Positions 35,786 through 44,932 of a stretch of DNA of 64,000 bases are shown in pieces; the stretch's first letter is position 1; each line of letters begins with the position of its first letter. The stretch covers positions 121,422-185,421 of the forward strand of contig NZ_FMAF01000006.1 in the NCBI RefSeq assembly GCF_900094565.1, read 5' to 3'. The notes under the pieces were generated by a model. That model was not told the origin of the DNA. It made no database searches and worked only from the letters and a program-made list of their open reading frames with translations. Position numbers and translations under genes: made by a program. This stretch comes from Martinezella lusitana. Lineage in GTDB: Bacteria; Pseudomonadota; Alphaproteobacteria; Rhizobiales; Rhizobiaceae.

Positions 35786-36403
35786 ATGACAACGGACACC
35801 ATCGATATCGCGCCCAGACTTCGCGGCCGCCCCAGGGAATTCGATATGAACGCAGCGCTCGACGAAGCACTGCGGGTCTTTTCGGAGCGCGGCTATTATG
35901 CCGCCTCGATCAGCGAATTGACTGAGGCCATGGGGCTGACCGCAGGCAGCGTCTACAAGGCTTTCGGCGACAAACGCGGCGTCTTCCTAGCCGCTTTCGA
36001 TCGCTATCGTCATGTGCGCCAGCAACTGATCGACGAGTCTTTGGCGAGCGCCACAAACGGCTATGAGAAGCTGCGCGCATTGGTGACATTCTTCGCTGAA
36101 GCCTCGTGCGGCGAGGTCGGCCGAAGAGGCTGCCTCGTCGTCGGCAGCGCGACAGAACTCGCGCTCTTCGACCAGGAGGTCGCCGGCCGCGTCGGCGTCG
36201 CTTTCGATTTTGACGAGCGGCGTATCCTCGATCTGATCCACCTCGGACAAGCGGATGGTTCCATACCACAGCATGTCGATGCCGAGGGCGCCGCCTGCGC
36301 GATGCTCTGCCTCACGAAAGGCATGCGCGTAGTCGGAAAGACCGGCCGTAAGCATGAAACAATGCTCGCGGTTGCCGAGGTCACCATGAAACTGCTGGAT
36401 TGA
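35786..36403 (+). CDS. TetR/AcrR-family regulator
   Basis: A 205-residue repressor. HTH at about 22-60 (ALDEALRVFSERGYYAASISELTEAMGLTAGSVYKAFGDKRGVFLAAF). Basic leader RLRGRPREFD. It is 59 bases upstream of an MFS exporter on the same strand, a common efflux pair. Confidence 0.92.
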   Translation: MTTDTIDIAPRLRGRPREFDMNAALDEALRVFSERGYYAASISELTEAMGLTAGSVYKAFGDKRGVFLAAFDRYRHVRQQLIDESLASATNGYEKLRALVTFFAEASCGEVGRRGCLVVGSATELALFDQEVAGRVGVAFDFDERRILDLIHLGQADGSIPQHVDAEGAACAMLCLTKGMRVVGKTGRKHETMLAVAEVTMKLLD

Positions 36404-36462
36404 TTTTTCGCTAGAATTTCGGGGAGCCCACTCTCCTGCCCGCCCCATCAAGGAATAGAGCC

Positions 36463-37677
36463 ATGACTGCAAGTGCCGCCGCCAGGACCGAGAGCATGCC
36501 GCTCCCTGAGAAGACCATTTCGCCGCTGATGACCTTCATGTTCGCCGCCGCCTGCGGACTGGTGGCTGCCAATCTTTATTACGGTCAGCCGCTGGCCGGT
36601 CCCATCAGCCAGTCGCTCGGCTTCTCTCCGGCGGCAACCGGCCTGATCGTGACCCTGACCCAGATCGGCTATGGTCTCGGCCTGCTACTGATCGTGCCGC
36701 TCGGCGATCTTTTGGAGAACCGTAAGCTGGTACTGACGCTGGTAGCGCTTGCGGCGATTGCACTTGTCGGCGCCGCCCTCGCCTGGTCGCCGTCGCTGTT
36801 CCTGCTCGCCTCGCTCTGTATCGGCCTTGCATCTGTCGCCGTGCAGGTCCTGGTGCCCTTCGCAGCCCATATGGCGCCGGATGCCAGCCGCGGCGCGGTC
36901 GTCGGGAACGTCATGAGCGGCCTGCTCTGCGGCATCATGCTGGCCCGCCCGGCGGCAAGCTTCCTGTCAGAACTCCTTTCGTGGCACGCCGTCTATATCA
37001 TCTCGGCCGCCATCATGATCGGTCTCGCCGTCATACTGCGCGTCGTGCTGCCGACCCGGGTACCGCATACGAGGCTGCATTACGGTCAGCTGCTCTCCTC
37101 CATGGGTCACCTCGCCCTGCATACGCCGGTGCTGCAGCGGCGCGCGCTCTATCAGGCCTGCATGTTCGGCGCCTTCAGCCTGTTCTGGACGACGACGCCG
37201 CTCTTGCTGGCAAGCCCCGCTTTCGGCCTGACGCAGAACGGCATTGCCCTCTTCGCGCTCGCCGGCGCGGCTGGCGCAGTCGCCTCGCCGATTGCCGGCC
37301 GGGTCGCCGATCGCGGCTGGACAAAACTTGCCACCGCCTTCGCCATGGCGCTCGCCATCGTCGCCTTTTTTATCGGCCATGTCTCAGGCAGCGGTTCGCT
37401 GCTGGCACTGATCACGCTGACGCTCTCCGGCATCATGCTCGATTTCGGCGTGCAGACCAATCTTGTCCTCGGCCAACGCGCCATCTACGCGCTGAGCGCC
37501 GAACATCGCAGCCGGCTGAATGGCCTTTATATGGCAACCTTCTTTGGCGGCGGCGCCATCGGTTCGGCGCTCGGCGGCTGGGCCTATGCCGCCGGTGGCT
37601 GGAACCTCGCCTCGTGGTTCGGCATCGCCTTCCCGGTGATTGCGCTCCTCGCCTTCCTGACCGAGCGGGAAAAGTGA
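36463..37677 (+). CDS. MFS transporter (exporter)
   Basis: A 404-residue inner-membrane protein with about twelve helices. Marks: NLYYGQPLAGPISQSLG after helix 1, and GLLLIVPLGDLLENRKLV (motif A) between helices 2 and 3. The closest look is to the YnfM/YgaY drug-efflux type. It is probably repressed by the TetR protein just upstream. Its stop codon abuts the stop of the convergent monooxygenase gene. Confidence 0.9.
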   Translation: MTASAAARTESMPLPEKTISPLMTFMFAAACGLVAANLYYGQPLAGPISQSLGFSPAATGLIVTLTQIGYGLGLLLIVPLGDLLENRKLVLTLVALAAIALVGAALAWSPSLFLLASLCIGLASVAVQVLVPFAAHMAPDASRGAVVGNVMSGLLCGIMLARPAASFLSELLSWHAVYIISAAIMIGLAVILRVVLPTRVPHTRLHYGQLLSSMGHLALHTPVLQRRALYQACMFGAFSLFWTTTPLLLASPAFGLTQNGIALFALAGAAGAVASPIAGRVADRGWTKLATAFAMALAIVAFFIGHVSGSGSLLALITLTLSGIMLDFGVQTNLVLGQRAIYALSAEHRSRLNGLYMATFFGGGAIGSALGGWAYAAGGWNLASWFGIAFPVIALLAFLTEREK

Positions 37678-38925
37678 TCAGGACGGCTGAGGAGCGGAAG
37701 CCCGCAGCCAGTCGCATTCGCTGAGGCCGGCGGCCGCAAAGGGATCGACCAAGGTGCCGGAAACGATCGCCGCGAGGATCTGCGGCGCCGGGGGCACCTT
37801 GGCGATGGTCGCCACCAGCCGATCCCGGATCCAGGCCAAAGCGGCCGAATCCGACTGATAAAATGGCGTGAATGCCAGCGACAGCAGCTGAAACAGCCGC
37901 ACATGCATCCGTCGCGCTCCGGCATAGGCGGAAAGTGCTGTTTCTATCGTGTCATGGCTCGCAAGCGCATGCGCCAGCGCCGCCACATCAAGCAGCGCCA
38001 TGTTGGCGCCCTGCCCGAGTTGCGGGCTGGTGGAATGCGCTGCATCGCCGACGAAGACCGTTCGCCCGCTATAGGGTACTTTCACGGTGCGGTGCGCATA
38101 GCGCGCCAGCGTCAACTGCTCCCAATCCGTCACCTGCTCCAACAACGGCTCGCATTCAGGCCAGTAACCACGGATAGTCTGCTTCCAGCGATCGAGCCCG
38201 CGCCTGCGAACTTCGTCGACATCGGCGACCTTCAAGCTCCAGAACAAAGCCGCCTGCTTCGGCATATCCGGTTTTCTGCTGCCGATCGGCAGAACCCCGA
38301 TCATCACGCTCGCCTTGTCGTAACGCTGCGTCAGCGCCGCCTGATCCACGAGCCCATCCGGACAATCGAGCGTCGCCCAGAAGGCGCCATAGACAAGATT
38401 GCGCGCCCGCGGCGCCCGCGGCAAAGCCGCTGCTAGCTCTGACCGCGCGCCGCTGGCATCGATGACAAGATCGTATGGTCCGAGACGCTCTCCACCCTCG
38501 ACAGAGAGATAGCTGCGATCACCCTCTTCCATCACGCCTACGATCTTCTGTCCCGTGAAGATCGGGTGTCTCCGAGCGGAGACTTCATCGTAAAGCGTAT
38601 CGAAAAGAGCCGCCCGATGGACGCCAAGCCCATAGCGCCCGCTCGGCAGCGCGTTATAGCGCACGTCGAGGACGGTGCGGCCACGGGTGGTTTCCGTGCC
38701 GAACAAGCGGTCGATGCGGTTGCCGGTTGCGTGGATGGCCGGGCCGAGCCCGAGTGTTTCAAGCACGGTCAATCCGGTCGGCTGCAGCATCAGCGCCGAG
38801 CCGACCGGCGCCGGGCTGTCGAAGCGTTCGATGATGTCGGTAATATGACCGGCGCGCGTGAGAAAGAGAGACGCGGCAAGGCCGGCAGGCCCGGCGCCAA
38901 CAATGGCGATCTTCAAAGGCTTCAC
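37678..38925 (-). CDS. FAD-dependent monooxygenase (UbiH/PHBH-like)
   Basis: A 415-residue flavoprotein. FAD motif IAIVGAGPAGLAASLFLTRAG at the start, the DG-type motif YDLVIDASGARSELA, and the late GD block GRTVFVGDAAHSTSPQLGQGANMALLD. Likely hydroxylates an aromatic or polyketide substrate. GTG start at 38925, eight bases after the HxlR stop; the open frame upstream is a shadow. In an operon with the HxlR gene. Confidence 0.9.
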   Translation of the reverse strand: MKPLKIAIVGAGPAGLAASLFLTRAGHITDIIERFDSPAPVGSALMLQPTGLTVLETLGLGPAIHATGNRIDRLFGTETTRGRTVLDVRYNALPSGRYGLGVHRAALFDTLYDEVSARRHPIFTGQKIVGVMEEGDRSYLSVEGGERLGPYDLVIDASGARSELAAALPRAPRARNLVYGAFWATLDCPDGLVDQAALTQRYDKASVMIGVLPIGSRKPDMPKQAALFWSLKVADVDEVRRRGLDRWKQTIRGYWPECEPLLEQVTDWEQLTLARYAHRTVKVPYSGRTVFVGDAAHSTSPQLGQGANMALLDVAALAHALASHDTIETALSAYAGARRMHVRLFQLLSLAFTPFYQSDSAALAWIRDRLVATIAKVPPAPQILAAIVSGTLVDPFAAAGLSECDWLRASAPQPS

Positions 38926-38933
38926 TGCGAGGC

Positions 38934-39350
38934 TCAGTCCGGCGATTGATCGAAACGGGCGCGCGCTGCGCGCACGGACTCGTGATTGGCCTCTGCCCAG
39001 TTCAAAAGCTGTGCCAACGGCTGATACAGCGAATGGCCGAGATCGGTCATGCTGTATTCGACGCTCGGCGGCTTTGTCGGGAAAACCTCGCGGTCGATAT
39101 AGCCGTCGCGCTGAAGGTCGCGTAGCGTCTGCGTCAACATACGCTGGGAAATATCGGGCACCAGACGGCGTAACTCGCCGAAGCGGTAAGGCCGCTTTGC
39201 CAACGTTTCCAGCAACAGCACCGACCACTTGCCGCCGATTTGCGATATCAAATCGCGCACAGGACAATTGCTGAAATCGAGATTGCTGAGGTCGACGTCG
39301 CGCAGCGGCGGATCTATGCTGCGCAGATTGACGACGGTGCTGGCGCTCAT
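38934..39350 (-). CDS. HxlR-family regulator
   Basis: A 138-residue winged-helix regulator. Core pattern CPVRDLISQIGGKWSVLLLETLAKRPYRFGELRRLVPDISQRMLTQTLRDL. The cysteine before the HTH helix is the position that senses electrophiles or oxidants in this family. Start at MSASTVV has AAGGGA six bases upstream. It is divergent from a QorB-like gene, which related regulators control. Confidence 0.9.
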   Translation of the reverse strand: MSASTVVNLRSIDPPLRDVDLSNLDFSNCPVRDLISQIGGKWSVLLLETLAKRPYRFGELRRLVPDISQRMLTQTLRDLQRDGYIDREVFPTKPPSVEYSMTDLGHSLYQPLAQLLNWAEANHESVRAARARFDQSPD

Positions 39351-39399
39351 GCCGGTTCCCTTTTCGTAACTTGGAGCCGAAAAACTGCCTCCTTTACAT

Positions 39400-39422
39400 C
39401 TAGAAGTCAATTCCTATTCTAG
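39400..39422. promoter_or_regulatory. Candidate HxlR operator
   Basis: Inverted arms CTAGAA and TTCTAG with an 11-base spacer in the divergent gap between the HxlR gene and the QorB-like gene. Place suggests control of both. Inferred. Confidence 0.35.
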
Positions 39423-39488
39423 TGCTAGTCTCTTTTTGAGAGCAACCCAGACCCTTGCAATGCGCGGCGGTCAAACAAGGATAAAGAC

Positions 39489-40376
39489 ATGAGCAGCACT
39501 CTTCTCGTCACCGGTGCCGCAGGCCAGCTCGGCCAGCGCGTCATTCATCACCTGCTGGAGACATATAAGGTAGCCCCCGGCCGCATCATCGCCGCCACAC
39601 GCAGCCCGGAGAAGCTTGCCGATCTCGCCGCCAAGGGCGTCATCACCCGCAAGGCCGATTTCGACGATGCCGCCACGCTGCCCGCCGCCTTTGCCGGCGT
39701 CGACCGCCTGCTGATCATCAGCACCGACGCACTCGCCGTTCCCGGTCTGCGCCTGAAGCAGCACACGGCTGCCGTCGAAGCTGCAAAGAAGGCTGGTGTG
39801 AAACACATCCTTTATACCTCCATGCCGGCTCCGGAAAACTCGCTTGTCTCCTTCGCACCCGACCATCTCGGCACGGAAAATGCCATCAAGGCGAGCGGTA
39901 TCGGCTACACGATCCTGCGCGACGCCTGGTATTTCGACAACTATATGATGGGCTTGCCGCATAGTCTTGCCGTCGGCAAGTGGTACACAGCGACCGGCGG
40001 CGGCCGTACCAGCAACATCAGCCGCAACGATTGCGCGCTCGCTATCGCCGCAGCACTTGCCTCCGACACCACCGACAACGCGACCTATACGCTGACGGGC
40101 TCCACATCCCTGACGATCGAAGATGTCGCAAGCGTCGTCAGCAAGATCACCGGCCGTCCTCTGGAAGTCGTACAGGTCAACGACGAGCAGTTCGCCGCAG
40201 GCCTGACCGGCGCCGGCCTGCCGAAATTCGTGGTCGACATGCTCGTTTCCGCCGACGCCAACGCCCGCGCCGGCAAATTCGACATCCTCACTAACGACTT
40301 CAACAAGCTGACCGGCAAGGAGCCGCAGACGCTGCGCAGCTTCTTTGAGGAACACAAGGCCGCATTGCTCGGTTGA
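39489..40376 (+). CDS. NAD(P)-binding SDR, QorB-like quinone reductase
   Basis: A 295-residue atypical short-chain dehydrogenase of the NmrA/QorB group. Rossmann start LLVTGAAGQLGQRVIHHLL, later KHILYTSMPAPENS, YTILRDAWYFDNYM. Likely reduces quinones or acts as a redox sensor. Divergent from the HxlR/monooxygenase operon. Confidence 0.88.
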   Translation: MSSTLLVTGAAGQLGQRVIHHLLETYKVAPGRIIAATRSPEKLADLAAKGVITRKADFDDAATLPAAFAGVDRLLIISTDALAVPGLRLKQHTAAVEAAKKAGVKHILYTSMPAPENSLVSFAPDHLGTENAIKASGIGYTILRDAWYFDNYMMGLPHSLAVGKWYTATGGGRTSNISRNDCALAIAAALASDTTDNATYTLTGSTSLTIEDVASVVSKITGRPLEVVQVNDEQFAAGLTGAGLPKFVVDMLVSADANARAGKFDILTNDFNKLTGKEPQTLRSFFEEHKAALLG

Positions 40377-40438
40377 TTTATTGGAGCGGCCAGGCAAGAC
40401 TTTCTTTGCCGCAGCCTCAAGCATAGCCCCTCACCCAG

Positions 40439-40464
40439 CCCTCTCCCCGCAAGCGGGGCGAGGG
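40439..40464. repeat. RIME-like palindrome in the 306-base gap after the QorB-like gene
   Basis: CCCTCTCCCCGC/GCGGGGCGAGGG, a twelve-base stem with one mismatch and a two-base loop. It belongs to the same type as the repeats at 23461-23606. It lies in the gap 40377-40682. The rest of that gap holds no convincing gene; a minus-strand open frame there is discussed under rejected items. Confidence 0.55.
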
Positions 40465-40682
40465 AGTTTTCACGCTCTGGACGCAAATTCTAACCGCGTC
40501 GCGTCGGAGAACCTGTTCGGTATCATACAAGAAATACCACCAGCCGTTTCCCGGCGCTCCTGAAGACCATTTTGCGCCATTTGCGGCCCTTCGTTCACTG
40601 GCGCCCCTCCCAGCCAAACGCACCGCTGTTACGGGTACGCCCGGCAACGGGGCATGCGCGGCTCGCTCGGACTGTCGCCCGG

Positions 40683-41267
40683 TCAACTCAATCCCTCCTC
40701 TGCGAGCGCCTGGATCACGGAAGGCATCGCCTTCATGCGATCCAGGCAGTTCCGCAGATTTTTCGGCAGCTCGATGCCGCTTCTCGGCGCGGCCATCAGG
40801 ACCCAGAAGAGATAGCAATCGGCGATCGTCATCTCGTTGCTCACCAGGAATGCCTTGTCGCCCATCTGATCGGCGAGAATGGCGAAGGTCTTCTTGAGCT
40901 TCTCGCGGGCGCGCTCCTTCTCCGGCTCTGGGAAATCCCTGAAGAATGGGTTGTAGCTTCCATGGATTTCGGAGGACATGAAGGCGAGCGCCTCGAAGGT
41001 CCGCCACCTGAGAATGCTATCGTCGGGCACGAGTTTGCCGCTCTGTTCCGCAATATAGGCGAGGATAATCTGGTTCTCCGTGAGGATCGTTCCGTCGTTC
41101 ATCTCGAGGGTCGGGATATAGCCCTTCGGATTGATCGACAGAAAATCCCGGCCATCTTCCGTCCTTTTTTCGCGGTTGATGCTGAGGAGCTTGTAGGGAA
41201 GCCCGGCCTCGATGAGCGCTATGTGATCGGCCAGGCTACAGGCGGCGGGATAATAGAAGAGATTCAT
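40683..41267 (-). CDS. Glutathione S-transferase
   Basis: A 194-residue GST. Thioredoxin-like N-terminal half with YYPAACSLADHIALIEAGLPY (catalytic Ser/Cys region), NPKGYIPTLEM, and ILTENQIILAYIAE. All-helical C-terminal half with MTIADCYLFWVL. Start 41267 is set by GGAG seven bases upstream. Conjugates glutathione to electrophiles. Divergent from an HxlR gene. Confidence 0.93.
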   Translation of the reverse strand: MNLFYYPAACSLADHIALIEAGLPYKLLSINREKRTEDGRDFLSINPKGYIPTLEMNDGTILTENQIILAYIAEQSGKLVPDDSILRWRTFEALAFMSSEIHGSYNPFFRDFPEPEKERAREKLKKTFAILADQMGDKAFLVSNEMTIADCYLFWVLMAAPRSGIELPKNLRNCLDRMKAMPSVIQALAEEGLS

Positions 41268-41392
41268 CGTGGTCTCCGTGGGTGACCCCATCTCAACATT
41301 TCCGGGTCGAAAATAAGGTCTACAATGTTGACCACAGCCATTTATGAGACCAAGAAGTAACCGTCAAAAGCATATTTTTAGGAGCAGGTCAG

Positions 41393-41761
41393 ATGGATGT
41401 GACCGGCACGCCCGCAGGAGCTGACTGCAAGGGGGTAAGCGAGATCCTCAGCCGCGTCGGCGACAAGTGGACGATCCAGGTGGTCGTCACGCTTCGCGCG
41501 GGTTCACAGCGTTTCAATGCAATCAAGCGGCAGGTGGGCGGCATTTCGCAACAAATGCTGACGAGAACACTCAAGACACTCGAACGTGACGGCATGGTCG
41601 AACGCACCGTTCGCCATAGCACGCCGCCGCAGGTCGAATACACGCTGACACCGCTCGGACATTCCTTGTCGGAAACAGCGCGGCATCTCGCCGATTGGGC
41701 GGCAGCTCATCGAGGACAGATCGAAGACAACCGCCTTCATTACGACGCCCGCCAGCTTTGA
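41393..41761 (+). CDS. HxlR-family regulator
   Basis: A 122-residue winged-helix regulator with the family core CKGVSEILSRVGDKWTIQVVVTLRAGSQRFNAIKRQVGGISQQMLTRTLKTLERDG. One conserved cysteine lies before the first helix. Divergent from the glutathione S-transferase, which it probably controls. Confidence 0.92.
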   Translation: MDVTGTPAGADCKGVSEILSRVGDKWTIQVVVTLRAGSQRFNAIKRQVGGISQQMLTRTLKTLERDGMVERTVRHSTPPQVEYTLTPLGHSLSETARHLADWAAAHRGQIEDNRLHYDARQL

Positions 41762-41794
41762 TGGATCCGCGATCCCGACGCTTGCAGCCGCTGA

Positions 41795-42547
41795 TTAAAC
41801 CGCTTGCCCGCAGGCCCGGCGGAAGCGCCGCACCGTTTCGGCCATGCCATATTCCAGCGCATCGGCGGTCAGCCCGTGGCCGATCGACGTTTCGGCAAGT
41901 TTCGGAATCCGCTTGAGGAGCGCAGGCAGGTTGGCAACCGTCAGATCGTGGCCGGCATTGACGTCAAGGCCATTGGCGAAGGCGGCATCAGCTGTTTTGC
42001 CGAGCGCTTCGAGAATGACGGCAGCGCGTTCCGGGGCGTCGTAGCAGCCGCCGTAGGGACCTGTGTAAAGCTCGATGCGATCGGCACCGACCTCCTTGGC
42101 AATTTTCACGGCGTCGGCATCGCCATCGCCATCGGCAAACAACGACACGCGGCAGCCGATCTTCTTGTACTTGGCAACGACGTCGATCAGCAGATCGCGG
42201 TTCTTGCGGAAATCCCAGCCGTGGTCCGAAGTCGCCTGCGAGGGATCATCAGGCACAAGCGTCACCTGCTCAGGCTCTGCTGAAGCACAGAGATCGAAGA
42301 ATTCGTCGCTCGGATAGCCCTCGATGTTGAACTCCGCCTCCGGAAATTCGTCATCGATCAGCGCCCGGATCTCGGGCAGGTCGGAGAAGCGGACATGCCG
42401 CTGATCGGGCCGTGGATGCACCGTGAGGCCGCTGGCGCCGGCAGCAAGCGCGATACGACCGAGCCCCGTGACGCTCGGCCAGGGAAGGTCACGCCGGTTG
42501 CGCAGCATGGCTATGGCGTTGAGGTTCACGGAAAGCTTGGCAGGCAT
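41795..42547 (-). CDS. pdxJ: Pyridoxine 5'-phosphate synthase
   Basis: A 250-residue TIM-barrel enzyme that joins 1-deoxyxylulose 5-phosphate and 3-amino-2-oxopropyl phosphate to make vitamin B6 phosphate. Marks: [62 protein letters not shown] and late [19 protein letters not shown]-type loop ([11 protein letters not shown]). Start at MPAKLSVN; the open frame upstream is not conserved-looking. Normal length for the family. Confidence 0.97.
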   Translation of the reverse strand: MPAKLSVNLNAIAMLRNRRDLPWPSVTGLGRIALAAGASGLTVHPRPDQRHVRFSDLPEIRALIDDEFPEAEFNIEGYPSDEFFDLCASAEPEQVTLVPDDPSQATSDHGWDFRKNRDLLIDVVAKYKKIGCRVSLFADGDGDADAVKIAKEVGADRIELYTGPYGGCYDAPERAAVILEALGKTADAAFANGLDVNAGHDLTVANLPALLKRIPKLAETSIGHGLTADALEYGMAETVRRFRRACGQAV

Positions 42548-42733
42548 GATCGAAATCCCTGATTTTCGAAGAGGATAATACCGTCGTTTTATGCCATTGC
42601 GGACAGCAAGACCAACGAGATTCGAACATCGACCCATGCAAAAGATTGATGAAGCGCTCGGCGGTCCATCACCGCCCAGTGACACCCGGACAGAGGCTGA
42701 CCCTATCGCGGTTTGCACAGAAAAAAAGCGGTT

Positions 42734-43861
42734 CTAGCGGACGATGGTCAGCGTCTCGGCGGCGCGGGTGATGGCCGTATAGAGCCACCGTTCGCGCGTA
42801 TCGCGGAACGCCCAACTCTCATCGAACAGCACCACATTGTTCCATTGCGAGCCCTGCGCCTTGTGCACCGTCAGGGCATAGCCGTAGTCGAACTCGTCGT
42901 AACGCTTGCGCGTCGACCAGGGGATCTCGCCCTCGACATCCTCGAAGGCCTGCTTCAGCAGCTTGATCTTTGCGGCACCCCTGTCCATGTCGTCGTCTTC
43001 CGGGCGCACCAAAAGATTGATACCCGGTTTCGCCGTTTCCCTGGATGAGGTCATGACCTGCCAGAGTGAGCCGTTGAGCAGGCCCTTGGCGGGATCGTTG
43101 CGCAGGCAGACGAGCTTATCGCCGGATTGTGGATACTCGGCCGTAAAGCCCTTGAGCTCGCGCAGACGTTGATTGTAGCGTTTGCGGGTGCGGTTGGTGC
43201 CAACAAGCACCTGATCCGCCTCCATCACCAAAGGCTGCGTAACCTCGTTCTTCGAAATCACCTGCGCCGTGCCATAGTCGCCATGCATGATCTCCTTGCC
43301 CTCGCGCACATGCATGGCGAGTTGGATGATCGGATTGTCGCGGGCCTGTCGGTGAATATCCGTCAGCAGATAATCCGGCTCCTCATTGGTGAAGAAGCCG
43401 CCGCCGGAGATTGGCGGCAACTGACCGGGATCGCCGAGCACGAGGATCGGCGTGCCGAAGCTCATCAGATCCTTGCCGAGCGCCTCGTCCACCATCGAGC
43501 ATTCGTCGACGATGATGAGCGCGGCCTTCGCAACCGGGCTCTGCCGGTTGATGGTGAACATCGGCGCGATCGAGGTCTTGCCGGTTTCCTCATCCTCGAC
43601 GGCCTCTTCGCCACGCGGACGATAGATGAGCGAATGGATTGTCTTGGCGTTGCTTGCCCCGCGCGAGCGCAGCACTTGCGCCGCCTTGCCCGTAAAGGCC
43701 GCAAACAGAACTTCGCCATCGACATTCTCGGCAAAATGCCGCGCCAGCGTCGTCTTGCCCGTGCCGGCATAGCCGAACAGGCGAAACAGCGGTGAACGCC
43801 CTTCCTTCAGCCATTTGGCCACGGCCTTGAGCGCTTCGTCTTGTTGCGGCGCGAATTGCAT
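42734..43861 (-). CDS. RecD2-like ATP-dependent DNA helicase
   Basis: A 375-residue SF1 helicase. Walker A GYAGTGKTT at 30-38, Walker B IIVDECSMVD, motif III VLGDPGQLPPI, late motifs YGYALTVHKAQGSQW and LYTAITRAAETL. It lacks the long N-terminal region of full RecD2, so it is the short Dda-like form found in alphaproteobacteria and phages. A role in DNA repair is likely. Confidence 0.9.
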   Translation of the reverse strand: MQFAPQQDEALKAVAKWLKEGRSPLFRLFGYAGTGKTTLARHFAENVDGEVLFAAFTGKAAQVLRSRGASNAKTIHSLIYRPRGEEAVEDEETGKTSIAPMFTINRQSPVAKAALIIVDECSMVDEALGKDLMSFGTPILVLGDPGQLPPISGGGFFTNEEPDYLLTDIHRQARDNPIIQLAMHVREGKEIMHGDYGTAQVISKNEVTQPLVMEADQVLVGTNRTRKRYNQRLRELKGFTAEYPQSGDKLVCLRNDPAKGLLNGSLWQVMTSSRETAKPGINLLVRPEDDDMDRGAAKIKLLKQAFEDVEGEIPWSTRKRYDEFDYGYALTVHKAQGSQWNNVVLFDESWAFRDTRERWLYTAITRAAETLTIVR

Positions 43862-44013
43862 GGGCCGACTTGGCAGGATTCGGCCTCAGGAAGCAAGCCG
43901 TAAAAAAACACCTGGCGGGCGGGAATAAAATCGGGGCGGAGCGTGTCTCACATCCGGCAGCGCAGAATGCGAGGCCTGGACGAATACCCGTTCATCACCC
44001 GAGGAGAGATATC

Positions 44014-44394
44014 ATGAAGACCGTGACATTCCTGGCTGCGCTCGCCGCGGCATCGGCCTTTGCCACAGCCGCCTTCGCCGCAGCACCGGTAAAGACAGTC
44101 GAAAGCGCCAAGGGCAAGGTTCTTGCCGGCGAAAACGGCATGACGCTATACACCTTCAAGAACGACAAGTCGGGCGAGTCCAATTGCAACGGTGATTGCG
44201 CGAAAGCCTGGCCGCCGCTCATGGCCGATGGCAAAGCCAAGGCGGAAGGTGCATATTCCATCATCACCCGCAAGGATGGGATGAAACAGTGGGCAAAGGA
44301 CGGTATGCCGCTCTATTTCTTCGTCAAGGATGCAAAGTCCGGCGACGTCGCCGGCGATGGCTTTAAGGGCGTATGGGATGTCGCAAAGCCCTGA
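44014..44394 (+). CDS. Secreted PF03640-type repeat protein
   Basis: A 126-residue exported protein. Signal peptide about 1-23 (ending AAFAA), then two copies of the COG4315/PF03640 unit: GENGMTLYTFKND...C-GDCAKAWPP and KDGMKQWAKDGMPLYFFVKDAKSGDVAGDG. GAGGAGAG precedes the start. Upstream, GGAATA at 43922 and CGTG at 43942 could be an ECF-type promoter (weak). It is followed after 25 bases by an ECF sigma factor. Confidence 0.9.
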   Translation: MKTVTFLAALAAASAFATAAFAAAPVKTVESAKGKVLAGENGMTLYTFKNDKSGESNCNGDCAKAWPPLMADGKAKAEGAYSIITRKDGMKQWAKDGMPLYFFVKDAKSGDVAGDGFKGVWDVAKP

Positions 44395-44419
44395 CGGGAG
44401 CGGAAAGGGCGCGGCGGCA

Positions 44420-44932
44420 ATGCCTTCCGCGCCCGATAGTTTCGAGGCGGAGGTGCTGGCGCTCCTCCCCTCGCTGCGACGCTATTCGCGCAGCCTCGCC
44501 CGTTCCGACGCCGACGGCGAGGACTTGCTTCAGGACTGCGTGGAGAAAGTGCTGGTGCGGCGCGGCCAATGGCGCGGGCTGAACCTGCGCGGCTGGGTTC
44601 TCACCATCATGACCAATCTCTATCGCAACGGATTGCGCCAACAAGCCAACCGCAATTTCGTCGACATCGACGACAACAGCCATTTGCCTGCGACCGAGAC
44701 GGACAGCGACCCGCTGCAACGGTCGCAGCTGGAAGCGGCCCTCAACAGCCTGGCCGAGGACTATCGCGCGGTACTGATGCTCGTCGTCGTCGAAGGCTAC
44801 AGCTATCAGGATGTCGCCGGCATGCTTGATATCCCGATCGGGACCGTCATGTCGCGTCTCTCACGCGCGCGCCAGAAGATGACCAGCCTATTGAGCGCCG
44901 ACAATGTCATTACGCTTCGGAGACCAAAATGA
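44420..44932 (+). CDS. ECF RNA polymerase sigma factor
   Basis: A 170-residue ECF sigma factor. Region 2 at about 10-75 (SLRRYSRSLARSDADGEDLLQDCVEKVL) and region 4 at about 105-155 (SLAEDYRAVLMLVVVEGYSYQDVAGMLDIPIGTVMSRLSRAR). An upstream in-frame ATG in the previous gene is possible. Its stop overlaps the anti-sigma start (ATGA). Regulon unknown; the secreted protein upstream is a likely target. Confidence 0.93.
   Translation: MPSAPDSFEAEVLALLPSLRRYSRSLARSDADGEDLLQDCVEKVLVRRGQWRGLNLRGWVLTIMTNLYRNGLRQQANRNFVDIDDNSHLPATETDSDPLQRSQLEAALNSLAEDYRAVLMLVVVEGYSYQDVAGMLDIPIGTVMSRLSRARQKMTSLLSADNVITLRRPK

Noticed and set aside
37672..37683. Abutting stop codons (TGATCA) of the MFS and monooxygenase genes as a regulatory palindrome
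   Set aside because: A six-base palindrome at two convergent stops is expected by chance and there is no stem or T run to make a terminator.
40470..40682. A minus-strand stretch after the glutathione S-transferase encoding a tryptophan/tyrosine-containing peptide, possibly a gene relic
   Set aside because: No start, ribosome site or known domain; the frame is open only because it runs on from a shadow of the GST gene and into the RIME-like repeat.
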